The position numbers were made by a program, and so were the translations under genes. A stretch of 42,662 nt of DNA from Novosphingobium sp. Chol11 (lineage in GTDB: Bacteria; Pseudomonadota; Alphaproteobacteria; Sphingomonadales; Sphingomonadaceae), in contig CAMDQO010000025.1 of assembly GCA_945906105.1 (NCBI GenBank), positions 1 through 42,662 on the forward strand, given 5' to 3'. Below the pieces are notes generated by a model. It saw only the letters and a list, made by a program, of their open reading frames with translations, had not been told where the DNA came from and made no database searches. Positions 8,342 to 15,609 of the stretch are shown in pieces (positions within the stretch are counted from its first letter, which is position 1; every line of letters starts with the position of its first letter).

Positions 8342-9061
8342 GTGACCCAGCCCACCCCGCTGATGCCCCATGCGACAGCATCCTGGCTTGTTGATACCAC
8401 TGCGCTGAGCTTTGAACAGATCGCCGAATTCTGCGGGCTGCACATCCTTGAAGTGCAAGCGATGGCCGATGATCTGGCCTCAAGCAAATATACCGGGCGT
8501 GATCCGGTGCGCTCGGGCGAACTGACCATGGCCGAGATCGAAAAGGGTCAGGCCGATGCGAACTATACCCTGCAGATGCAGAAGGCCCCGGTCACCGTCA
8601 ACCGCACCAAGGGCGCGCGTTATACCCCGGTGTCCAAGCGTCAGGACAAGCCCGATGGCATCGCCTGGGTGCTGCGCAGCCATCCGGAAATTTCGGACAC
8701 GCAGATCGGCAAGCTGATCGGCACGACGCGCAACACCATCACCGCCATTCGTGAGCGCAGCCACTGGAACATCGCCAATATTCAGGCGAAAGACCCGGTG
8801 ACGCTCGGCCTTTGCTCGCAGCGTGAGCTTGACGCGCTGGTTGCCAAAGTCGCCAAGAAGGCTGGTATCGTCGATACCGGTGCCGATGAGCGGCTCGGCA
8901 ATGATCGCGAAGCCCTGATCGAAGAGCTGCGCGCTGAACGAGACGCCGCAACCAAGCTTGCCGGTGAAGCCGCTCAGGAAGCCGAAGCCGCCGCATGGCT
9001 CGAAGCCAAGCGCGCCGCCGAGGCCAGCGGCGAGGCGAATGGTGAGACTGTCGAGGAATAA
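8342..9061 (+). CDS. TrcR/DUF1013-family cell cycle transcriptional regulator
   Basis: The 239-residue protein matches the family once called DUF1013 and now TrcR, an alphaproteobacterial putative cell-cycle regulator. It has an N-terminal helix-turn-helix-like segment (SFEQIAEFCGLHILEVQAMADDLASSKYTGRDPVRSGELT). A second DNA-binding-like segment follows (PDGIAWVLRSHPEISDTQIGKLIGTTRNTITAIRERSHWN). The C-terminus is an acidic, Ala/Glu-rich tail that is probably disordered or coiled. GTG at 8342 is preceded by GGAG at 8331-8334. The gene is flanked by two hairpins and so seems to be a single transcription unit. Its targets cannot be read from this window. Confidence 0.8.
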   Translation: MTQPTPLMPHATASWLVDTTALSFEQIAEFCGLHILEVQAMADDLASSKYTGRDPVRSGELTMAEIEKGQADANYTLQMQKAPVTVNRTKGARYTPVSKRQDKPDGIAWVLRSHPEISDTQIGKLIGTTRNTITAIRERSHWNIANIQAKDPVTLGLCSQRELDALVAKVAKKAGIVDTGADERLGNDREALIEELRAERDAATKLAGEAAQEAEAAAWLEAKRAAEASGEANGETVEE

Positions 9062-9086
9062 ATCAGCTTCCAGCTGAGCAGTATGA

Positions 9087-9110
9087 CACCGGAATTTTGC
9101 GATTCCGGTG
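9087..9110 (+). terminator. Hairpin after trcR, possible terminator
   Basis: CACCGGAAT (9087-9095) and ATTCCGGTG (9102-9110) form a perfect 9-bp stem with a 6-nt loop, 26 bp after the trcR stop. No T-run follows, so termination may be factor-assisted or weak. Confidence 0.5.
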
Positions 9111-9151
9111 ATATCTGCGCTTGCCCTTTGCCGTCAGACGATGCAAGTTAG

Positions 9152-9167
9152 CTTACATGAATGTAAG
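9152..9167. promoter_or_regulatory. Palindromic operator candidate over the fadD start
   Basis: CTTACAT-GA-ATGTAAG is a perfect 7+7 bp inverted repeat with a 2-bp centre, and the ATG at 9157 lies inside it. The length, symmetry and AT-rich arms are typical of TetR-family operators, several of which control fatty-acid degradation genes. No TetR gene is nearby, so the regulator is not identified. Confidence 0.5.
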
Positions 9168-10848
9168 TAAGTTATCAGAACCCTGGCGCAGCCACTATGC
9201 TCACCCCGTTGCGTGGGATCAGCAGTTCGCTCCGCTGTCGCTGCCAGCAATGTTTGCCTCTGCGACGCGCGATCATGGCAGCGCGCCACTCGTCGAATTC
9301 TATGGGCGGACTTACAACTATGCCGCGCTGTATGCCGAGGCACGGGCCTTTGCCGCTGGTTTGCAGGCGCGCGGAATCGGCAAGGGGGACCGGGTCGGAC
9401 TCTACCTGCCCAATGTGCCAACTTACGTGCCAGCCTATTTCGGGGCGATGATGGCCGGGGCAACCGTGGTCAATTTCTCACCGCTCTACACCGTGAATGA
9501 ACTTGAGGCGCAAGTGGCCGATTCAGGAACACGGCTGCTGGTAACGGTCGATCTGGCCAAATTGTTGCCAACGGCGCTCACCGTGCTGCGCGGCTCGGCG
9601 CTGGAGACGCTGGTGGTGGCGCGCTTTGCCAGCTTGCTTCCGCGCTGGAAGGGGCTGGCCTTTCGCCTGCTCAGCCGCAAGGATCTGACTGCTGTGCCGC
9701 TGGCAGCGGATGTCGTGACCTGGGACCAGCTGCTGGCTCCGGGCGAACCGGCGCCGCTGGAGATCGATCCGCTGCATGATCTTGCTCTGCTGCAATATAC
9801 CGGCGGCACCACCGGCACACCCAAGGGGGCGATGCTCACGCATCAGAACCTCACTGCCAATGCCCGCCAGATCGATGCCGTTGATCCCCATGCCGGTGAT
9901 CGCGATGTGATTCTGGGGGCGCTGCCGCTGTTCCATGTCTTCGCCAACAGCGCCGTGCTCAACCGCACAGTGCAGGGCGGCGGCTGCATTGCCATGGTGC
10001 CGCGCTTTGATATCGGTCAGGTGCTGGCCACCATTGCGCGGACGCGGCCAACCTCGTTTCCCGGCGTGCCGACGATGTTTCAAGCATTGCTCGATGATCC
10101 GCGGCTCAAAGCGACGGATCTTTCATCGCTGCGCGTCTGCATCGCGGGTGGAGCGCCGCTGCCACCGCCGCTCAAGCAGCGCTGGCAGGCGATGACCGGA
10201 GTGCGGCTGGTCGAAGGTTACGGCCTGACCGAGACATCGGGAGTGGTTTCGACCAACCCCTATGAAGGTGATGACCGTGCCGGGTCCATTGGCCAGCCGC
10301 TTCCAGCCACCCGACTGCGGCTGCTTGATCGCGAAGACCCGACGCGCGATGCCCCAAAGGGAGAGCCCGGAGAACTGGCGGTGACCGGCCCGCAAATCAT
10401 GCAAGGTTACTGGCAGCGGCCCGAAGCCGCCGCCACTGCCTTTGCCGAGATTGATGGCGAATTGTGGTTGCGCACCGGTGATGTCGCGGTGCTGGAAGAA
10501 GACGGCTATGTCCGTATCGTTGACCGGCTGAAAGACATGATCGCGGTGGGCGGCTTCAAGGTTTTCCCCAGTCAGGTCGAGGCGGTGCTGTTGCAGCACC
10601 CGGCGGTGAAGGAAGCTCTGGTGATCGGGATGCCCGATAACTACCTCGGCGAAATGCCGCGCGCCTTTGTCACTCTGCTGGATGGGGAGCAGGCTGATGG
10701 GGCTGAGCTCAAGGTCTGGCTCAATGACCGCGTCGGCAAGCATGAGCGCGTTGATGCCGTGGTGGTGCGCGATTCCATGCCGAAGACGATGATCGGCAAG
10801 CTGGATCGCCGGGCACTCAAGGAAGAAGTGCTTACGGGGGCTGGGTGA
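9157..10848 (+). CDS. fadD: Long-chain fatty acid--CoA ligase
   Basis: This 563-residue AMP-binding enzyme activates fatty acids to acyl-CoA through an acyl-adenylate. It carries the P-loop YTGGTTGTPKGAMLTHQN, the adenine motif GYGLTETSG, the hinge segment WLRTGDVAVLEEDGYVRIVDRLKD and the catalytic C-terminal lysine in PKTMIGKLDRR. Length and motif order are standard for FadD. The start at ATG 9157 gives the usual N-terminus but has no clear Shine-Dalgarno sequence, and it overlaps a palindrome, so the message could be leaderless or tightly repressed. A TTG at 9121 is an upstream alternative. It is a single gene converging on the bactofilin gene. Confidence 0.9.
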   Translation: MNVSKLSEPWRSHYAHPVAWDQQFAPLSLPAMFASATRDHGSAPLVEFYGRTYNYAALYAEARAFAAGLQARGIGKGDRVGLYLPNVPTYVPAYFGAMMAGATVVNFSPLYTVNELEAQVADSGTRLLVTVDLAKLLPTALTVLRGSALETLVVARFASLLPRWKGLAFRLLSRKDLTAVPLAADVVTWDQLLAPGEPAPLEIDPLHDLALLQYTGGTTGTPKGAMLTHQNLTANARQIDAVDPHAGDRDVILGALPLFHVFANSAVLNRTVQGGGCIAMVPRFDIGQVLATIARTRPTSFPGVPTMFQALLDDPRLKATDLSSLRVCIAGGAPLPPPLKQRWQAMTGVRLVEGYGLTETSGVVSTNPYEGDDRAGSIGQPLPATRLRLLDREDPTRDAPKGEPGELAVTGPQIMQGYWQRPEAAATAFAEIDGELWLRTGDVAVLEEDGYVRIVDRLKDMIAVGGFKVFPSQVEAVLLQHPAVKEALVIGMPDNYLGEMPRAFVTLLDGEQADGAELKVWLNDRVGKHERVDAVVVRDSMPKTMIGKLDRRALKEEVLTGAG

Positions 10849-10870
10849 TCGCTAAAGCATTTTGCAGATT

Positions 10871-11031
10871 CCCCTCTCCCCGTGCAGGGAGAGGTTAGCG
10901 CAGCTTGCTCCGCATGAAGCTAGAGGCGTTCTGTAATTGATAGAATCACCCTTTGAATCTCCCTTCCCCGTCGGGGAAGGGTCAAGTGGCTCAATGTAAA
11001 ACGGAAAAACTCTAGCGCAGCTGGGAGAGGG
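10871..11031. repeat. REP-like palindromes between convergent genes
   Basis: The gap between fadD and the convergent bactofilin gene holds several palindromes. One is CCTCTCCC...GGGAGAGG near 10873-10894. Another is a perfect CCCTTCCCC-GTC-GGGGAAGGG stem at 10961-10981. A last GGGAGAGGG edge is at 11023-11031. A 10-bp direct repeat, TAGCGCAGCT, occurs at 10896-10905 and 11013-11022. The first and last edges resemble the two ends of one REP unit with extra sequence between them. The 10961-10981 hairpin could terminate transcription from both sides, though it lacks a T-run. Confidence 0.55.
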
Positions 11032-11083
11032 CAAAGTGGATATGGCTCGTGCGAAACCAAAAGTTCCACACGCAGCCGATCAA

Positions 11084-11494
11084 TCAAACCGCCTGCGTGC
11101 CCCCGGCCAATGCCAGTTTGATCTCGGGTTCGCGGTGGGCAAACTTGCCTTCGACCTGCGCGCCCTGCTCGATGGTCAGGGCGTCATAGAAAACATCGCC
11201 TTCGATCCGTGCGCTTTTGAGGATCACCAGCTGGCTGGCGGTGATGGAACCCTTGACGCAACCAGCAAGGCGGGCAGTGTCGGCAACCACCGAACCAACA
11301 ATCTCACTGGTTTCACCCTGAACCAGACTGGTGCAGGTGAGATCACCCTCGATCCGGCCATCGACATGCAGATCGGCCTTGGCGTTGAGATCGCCTTTGA
11401 TGGCGATATCGGCGCCGAGCACCGAGAATGTCGTTCCAGCCATTGCTTTACTTCCTGAGGGCCGCGTTATGGGCGCGGGTTTCTTCGAGAACAT
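11084..11494 (-). CDS. Bactofilin
   Basis: Bactofilins polymerise without nucleotide into membrane-associated filaments that guide cell-wall enzymes. The 136-residue product has a short unstructured head (MFSKKPAPITRPSGSKAMAG). The DUF583 beta-helix follows: TTFSVLGADIAIKGDLNAKADLHVDGRIEGDL, LVQGETSEIVGSVVADTARLAGCVKGSI and onward. The ATG at 11494 gives the familiar MFSKK start but overlaps the upstream M23 gene by 47 bp. The internal ATG at 11443 has a better AGGAAG site 7 bp upstream and starts 4 bp after the M23 stop, so it is a serious alternative. The pairing with an M23 peptidase matches known bactofilin-hydrolase modules that set cell shape. Confidence 0.9.
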   Translation of the reverse strand: MFSKKPAPITRPSGSKAMAGTTFSVLGADIAIKGDLNAKADLHVDGRIEGDLTCTSLVQGETSEIVGSVVADTARLAGCVKGSITASQLVILKSARIEGDVFYDALTIEQGAQVEGKFAHREPEIKLALAGGTQAV

Positions 11495-12602
11495 GGGGTG
11501 CTGCCTCCAGAAATGGGCGCGGGTTGACCGGCTGGTCATGGATACGAACTTCAAAGTGCAGATGCGGACCGGTTGAACGGCCGGTGCTGCCGATCGCGCC
11601 GATTTCCTCACCCGCCAGCACGTCCTTGCCCAGCTGGGTGCGGAATGCGGACATATGCGCATAGCGGGTAATCATGCCGTTGCCATGATCGACCTCAACG
11701 CAATTACCGTAGCCCTGACGCTGGCCAACGAAGCTTACCTTGCCGCGTGCAGCGGAATAAATGGGGGCACCAATCGGCCCTTTGAAATCGAGCCCGGCAT
11801 GGAATGCGCCCGCACCAGTGAAGGGATCAGCGCGATAGCCAAAGCCTGATGAGATGAATTCGAGGCTGGCGGGCAGAACATTGGGGATGCTGGTCAATCC
11901 GCGTTGCAAGGCTTCCATCCGTGCCAGACTGACACCGAGACGCCGAAAGCGCGGGTCAAGCGAACCATCTGCCGAAGTGGCAAGTCCCAGAAACGGACCA
12001 CCCATCGCACTGGCATCATCAAGCGATGCGAGCATGACATCGGGGCTGAGCCCCAGCTTGCGGATGGCCGCTTCGGCTGAGGCGGCGCGGCGATCAGCCA
12101 ACCGGGTCAGGCCTTCGACGAAAGCCAGCTGGCGCGCCTCGATCCGGGCCAGTTGCGCAGCTTCAGGAATGGCCTGGCTGACTTTGTCGATCGTCTTGGC
12201 CGCTTCGCTGCTCGAATTGGAAACGGTTTCACCGGCCTTCATGTCCTGCGGCAGTGAATTCATCATTTTTTCGAGGAATTCCTGACGCTTTTCAAGATCG
12301 CCGGCAACACCTTTTATATCATTGCGGTATTCGGAGACACGGCTTTCGGCGCTGGTAATTTTTGCTTCACGGGCGAGAAGCGAGGCGCGATCACGTGATG
12401 ATACGTAGGAAGTGACAGTCATCACCGCCATGGTCACCAACCAGGCAATCAGCAGCGCAGCAGTGATCGCGGCGGCAATCACCTGCAGGCGGGTCGAAAT
12501 TTTGATGAAACGAACCTGTCCCTGCGACCGCATGAAAAACTCACGGTCAGGGAAATAGCTTCGCAGGCGTTCTCCCAACGCCCTTCCAGCAACTCTCTGC
12601 AA
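11448..12602 (-). CDS. M23 family murein endopeptidase, membrane-anchored
   Basis: The 384-residue protein has one N-terminal transmembrane helix (about residues 40-65, VIAAAITAALLIAWLVTMAV). A periplasmic coiled-coil follows, about residues 70-200. The C-terminal LytM/M23 zinc peptidase domain keeps its catalytic residues: HAGLDFKG (His/Asp ligands) and GPHLHFEVR (HxH). It should cut peptidoglycan cross-bridges. The frame opens at TTG 12602 and the first ATG is 23 codons later. The segment before that ATG (YFPDREFF) looks like conserved sphingomonad sequence, so I keep the long form, but the start is unsure. It is followed by, and overlaps, the bactofilin gene. Confidence 0.88.
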   Translation of the reverse strand: MQRVAGRALGERLRSYFPDREFFMRSQGQVRFIKISTRLQVIAAAITAALLIAWLVTMAVMTVTSYVSSRDRASLLAREAKITSAESRVSEYRNDIKGVAGDLEKRQEFLEKMMNSLPQDMKAGETVSNSSSEAAKTIDKVSQAIPEAAQLARIEARQLAFVEGLTRLADRRAASAEAAIRKLGLSPDVMLASLDDASAMGGPFLGLATSADGSLDPRFRRLGVSLARMEALQRGLTSIPNVLPASLEFISSGFGYRADPFTGAGAFHAGLDFKGPIGAPIYSAARGKVSFVGQRQGYGNCVEVDHGNGMITRYAHMSAFRTQLGKDVLAGEEIGAIGSTGRSTGPHLHFEVRIHDQPVNPRPFLEAAPHVLEETRAHNAALRK

Positions 12603-12663
12603 GACGACCCCAACCTTATTCCCGATTGCAGGTGGGCGGCTAGCAGCAGAAGAGCATGATAGC

Positions 12664-12768
12664 GAATCGAGTCTGTGGGACTCGCGCCGAGTCGAAAGAC
12701 TCTTAGGGTGAATGGATTATGACGATGGCGATTCACCAATTCCCTTAATTTCCTGCTTGCTCCGAGTC
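12664..12768. promoter_or_regulatory. Dense GANTC (CcrM methylation) site cluster in divergent promoter
   Basis: Seven GANTC sites lie in 105 bp, at 12664, 12669, 12679, 12689, 12698, 12730 and 12764. Five fall within 39 bp, mostly at 9-10 bp spacing. GANTC is the target of the alphaproteobacterial cell-cycle methylase CcrM, and promoters with such sites are read by GcrA. The same bases also form two small dyads, CGAGTC-TGTGG-GACTCG and GAGTC-GAAA-GACTC, so an operator or hairpin is the other reading. The cluster lies between the divergent M23/bactofilin and proA units. Confidence 0.5.
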
Positions 12769-12817
12769 CCCCTTCAATGCTGACAATCGCCGCACATGGT
12801 GCTAGGCGCGCGGCACT

Positions 12818-14113
12818 ATGAAAGCATCTGTAAACCCCGCTGTGAATCCCGCCGTCGCTGGCGAAACCCCCGAAGCACTGGTCGAGCGCATGGCCCGTGC
12901 TGGCCGCATCGCGCAGCGCGCGCTGGCGCTGATGGATGATCCGGGCAAAGCGGCAGCCCTGCGCTCGGCAGCATCAGCGCTGCGAGCTAGCGAAGCCGCG
13001 GTGCTCGCCGCCAATGCACTCGATGTTGCGGCGGGCAAGGCGAACGGCCTGAGCGGTGCCATGCTCGATCGCCTCATGCTTGATCCTGCCCGCCTTGGTG
13101 CCATCGCCGATGCGCTGGAGCAGGTCGCCGCCTTGCCCGATCCGGTGGGTCAGGTGATTGATCGCAGCGAGCGCCCCAATGGTCTTAAGCTCAGCCGCGT
13201 GCGCGTGCCCATCGGCCTGATCGGCATCATCTATGAGAGCCGGCCTAACGTGACCGCCGATGCAGCGGCGCTGTGCCTGCGTTCGGGCAACGCGGTGCTG
13301 CTGCGCGGGGGCAGTGAAGCGGTGCATTCCAATCGCGCCATCCATGCAGCGCTGGTGCAGGGGCTTTGCAATGCCGGTGCACCTGAGGCGGCGGTGCAGC
13401 TTGTCCCGACTCAGGACCGGGCGGTTGTCGGTGCCATGCTGGCAGCGGCGGGCCTGATCGACATGATTGTCCCACGCGGCGGTAAGAGCCTGGTCGCGCG
13501 GGTTCAAGCCGATGCCCGGGTGCCGGTACTCGCCCACCTGGATGGCATCTGCCACACCTATATCCACGCCGCTGCTGACACTGAAATGGCCAGTGCCATC
13601 GCGCTCAACGCCAAGATGCGGCGCACCGGTATCTGCGGATCGATGGAAACTTTGCTGATCGACGCGCAGTTCCCCGGCGCACAGGCGGTTGTGGCTAAGC
13701 TGCTGGAATCACGCTGCGAACTGCGCGGCGATGCCCGTGCCTGCGCGCTTGATCCGCGCATTCTGCCCGCCAGTGCCAATGATTGGGACTGCGAATATCT
13801 CGATGCGATCCTTTCGGTAGCGGTGGTCGATGGGCTCGATGCGGCTTTGGCCCATGTGGCACAACACTCGTCGCATCACACCGATGCTATCGTCACCAGT
13901 GACGCCGCAGTGGCCGAGCGATTTCTGAACGAGGTCGATTCGGCAATCGTCATGGTCAATGCCTCAACCCAGTTTGCCGATGGCGGCGAATTCGGTCTCG
14001 GCGCGGAAATCGGCATTGCCACTGGCCGCTTGCACGCGCGCGGCCCCGTCGCGCTTGAGGGGTTGACCACCTACAAGTGGCAAGTGCGCGGCTCTGGGCA
14101 GGTACGGCCCTGA
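12818..14113 (+). CDS. proA: Glutamate-5-semialdehyde dehydrogenase
   Basis: ProA reduces gamma-glutamyl phosphate to glutamate-5-semialdehyde in proline synthesis. The 431-residue product belongs to the aldehyde dehydrogenase superfamily and shows the ProA signature VRVPIGLIGIIYESRPNVTADAAALCLRSGNAVLLRGGSEA. The catalytic cysteine region is RRTGICGSMETLL, and the C-terminal VNASTQFADGGEFGLGAEIGIATGRLHARGPVALEGLTTYKW completes the pattern. The start at ATG 12818 gives a slightly Ala-rich head. proB is not adjacent. The gene end overlaps nadD by up to 37 bp, so it leads a packed operon. Confidence 0.95.
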   Translation: MKASVNPAVNPAVAGETPEALVERMARAGRIAQRALALMDDPGKAAALRSAASALRASEAAVLAANALDVAAGKANGLSGAMLDRLMLDPARLGAIADALEQVAALPDPVGQVIDRSERPNGLKLSRVRVPIGLIGIIYESRPNVTADAAALCLRSGNAVLLRGGSEAVHSNRAIHAALVQGLCNAGAPEAAVQLVPTQDRAVVGAMLAAAGLIDMIVPRGGKSLVARVQADARVPVLAHLDGICHTYIHAAADTEMASAIALNAKMRRTGICGSMETLLIDAQFPGAQAVVAKLLESRCELRGDARACALDPRILPASANDWDCEYLDAILSVAVVDGLDAALAHVAQHSSHHTDAIVTSDAAVAERFLNEVDSAIVMVNASTQFADGGEFGLGAEIGIATGRLHARGPVALEGLTTYKWQVRGSGQVRP

Positions 14114-14784
14114 TTCTTACCGGGATCCTTGGCGGCAGCTTCAACCCCGCGCATGGCGGACACCGGCGGATTTCGCTGTTCGCAGCAGAGGCGCTGGGGC
14201 TGGACGAGGTGTGGTGGCTGGTCTCGCCCGGTAATCCGCTCAAGCCAAAAGCAGGCATGGCACCCTTGCCTGCGCGCTTTGCCGCTGCCCAAACTCAAGC
14301 GCGGCGCGCACCGATCAAGGTGAGCGCGATGGAGCGCGAATTTACGACGCGCTTCACCGTCGATACGCTGGCCGCGATGATCCGTCGCTGGCCGAAACGG
14401 CGCTTTGTCTGGCTGATGGGAGCCGATAATCTCGCCCAGTTCCACCTCTGGCGCGACTGGCGCAGGATTGCCAGACTCGTGCCGATTGCTGTTATCGCGC
14501 GTCCGGGCTATGATGGCGCTGCTGCCGCGAGCCCCGCGATGGTATGGCTAGGCCGATACCGGCGGTCTGCTGCCACTTTGCGGAACCGGAACAATTGGAG
14601 CGTACCTGCGCTGGTGATACTGCGATTTGACCCTGATACCCGTTCGGCCACCGCCATTCGCCGTGCCGATCCGCTATGGGCCAGCCGCCAGCCAACCCGT
14701 TCCCTGCGTGACAATGTTACGCACCGCGCCATCCCTGAAACAGAATTAATTCTCACGGCCAAGGAGCCGATTTTTCCTCAATGA
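14077..14784 (+). CDS. nadD: Nicotinate-nucleotide adenylyltransferase
   Basis: NadD joins nicotinate mononucleotide to AMP in NAD synthesis. The protein has the nucleotidyltransferase motif GILGGSFNPAHGGHRRIS near its N-terminus and LWWLVSPGNPLK-like substrate residues (VWWLVSPGNPLKPK). It continues with the WLMGADNLAQFHLWRDW segment, and the C-terminal SATAIR stands for the SSTxIR motif. The frame opens at GTG 14077, within proA, giving 235 residues. The true start may be a few codons later because no ATG exists before the GGSFNP motif. The stop overlaps rsfS by 4 bp. Confidence 0.92.
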   Translation: MASARLWAGTALILTGILGGSFNPAHGGHRRISLFAAEALGLDEVWWLVSPGNPLKPKAGMAPLPARFAAAQTQARRAPIKVSAMEREFTTRFTVDTLAAMIRRWPKRRFVWLMGADNLAQFHLWRDWRRIARLVPIAVIARPGYDGAAAASPAMVWLGRYRRSAATLRNRNNWSVPALVILRFDPDTRSATAIRRADPLWASRQPTRSLRDNVTHRAIPETELILTAKEPIFPQ

Positions 14785-15182
14785 ACCAGTCGCTTCCAGA
14801 GCCGGACACGTCCAGCACTCCTACCCCGCTCCCGCATGCAGAGCCGGGATCACTCCACGCACTGGTGCTCCAGTCGCTTGACGATGATCAGGCGCAAGAG
14901 ATCATTTCCATCCCGCTGGAAGGCAAGTCGGCAATCGCCGATTTCATGGTCATCGCCTCGGGCCGGTCCACCCGGCAAGTCACTGCCATGGCGCAGAAAC
15001 TGGCTGAGCGGATCAAGCACGGCGGCTTTGGCCACAGCCGAATCGAAGGTCTGCCCGCTGCCGACTGGGTGTTGGTCGATGCCGGTGATATCGTGATTCA
15101 CCTGTTCCGCCCCGAAGTGCGCAGCTTCTACAACCTTGAACGGATGTGGGCCTTTGGTGACGGTCCTTCCGGGGCTGCGTGA
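14781..15182 (+). CDS. rsfS: Ribosomal silencing factor RsfS
   Basis: RsfS binds ribosomal protein L14 and blocks subunit joining in slow growth. The 133-residue protein has a Pro/Thr-rich head of about 25 residues. The Iojap fold follows: LVLQSLDDDQAQEIISIPLEGKSAIADFMVIASGRSTRQVTAMAQKL, then EGLPAADWVLVDAGDIVIHLFRPEVRSFYNLERMW, all highly characteristic. The ATG overlaps the nadD stop in ATGA, and its own stop overlaps rlmH in GTGA. The nadD-rsfS-rlmH order is conserved in many bacteria. Confidence 0.95.
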   Translation: MNQSLPEPDTSSTPTPLPHAEPGSLHALVLQSLDDDQAQEIISIPLEGKSAIADFMVIASGRSTRQVTAMAQKLAERIKHGGFGHSRIEGLPAADWVLVDAGDIVIHLFRPEVRSFYNLERMWAFGDGPSGAA

Positions 15183-15601
15183 GGCTCCATATCATCGCAC
15201 GGGGCAAGATCGCCCGTTCGCCTGAGGCGGAGCTGGTTGATCGCTATGCCAAGCGCATTGCCTGGCCGCTCAAGTTCACCGAATTGCCCGATGTGGGCGG
15301 CACGATCCCCGCGCCGCTGACCCCGTCACGCGATGTTGTGCTCGATGAGCGGGGCCGCCAGCTGAGCTCCGAGGAATTCGCCGCGATCCTCAGTCGCTGG
15401 CGCGATGATGGCGTGCGCGAGGCGCGGTTTCTGATCGGTGCCGCCGATGGGCACGGTGATGATTTGCGCGGGAAAGCTGATCTGCTGATCGCCTTTGGCG
15501 CGATGACCTGGCCGCATATGCTGGCCCGCGCCATGCTGGCCGAGCAATTGTGGCGCGCGACCAGCATTATCGCTGGCCATCCCTATCATCGTTCGGGATA
15601 A
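15179..15601 (+). CDS. rlmH: 23S rRNA pseudouridine-1915 N3-methyltransferase RlmH
   Basis: RlmH is the SPOUT-class enzyme that methylates pseudouridine 1915 in helix 69 of 23S rRNA. The 140-residue product starts at GTG 15179 (MRLHIIARGKI). It has LDERGRQLSSEEFA, the SAM-knot segment FLIGAADGHGDDLR, and the C-terminal LARAMLAEQLWRATSIIAGHPYHR, which is the family signature. Length is slightly short of the usual 155 residues but covers the whole domain. It is translationally coupled to rsfS by a 4-bp overlap, and an EnvC-like gene follows after 8 bp. Confidence 0.95.
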   Translation: MRLHIIARGKIARSPEAELVDRYAKRIAWPLKFTELPDVGGTIPAPLTPSRDVVLDERGRQLSSEEFAAILSRWRDDGVREARFLIGAADGHGDDLRGKADLLIAFGAMTWPHMLARAMLAEQLWRATSIIAGHPYHRSG

Positions 15602-15609
15602 GCGGCCCC

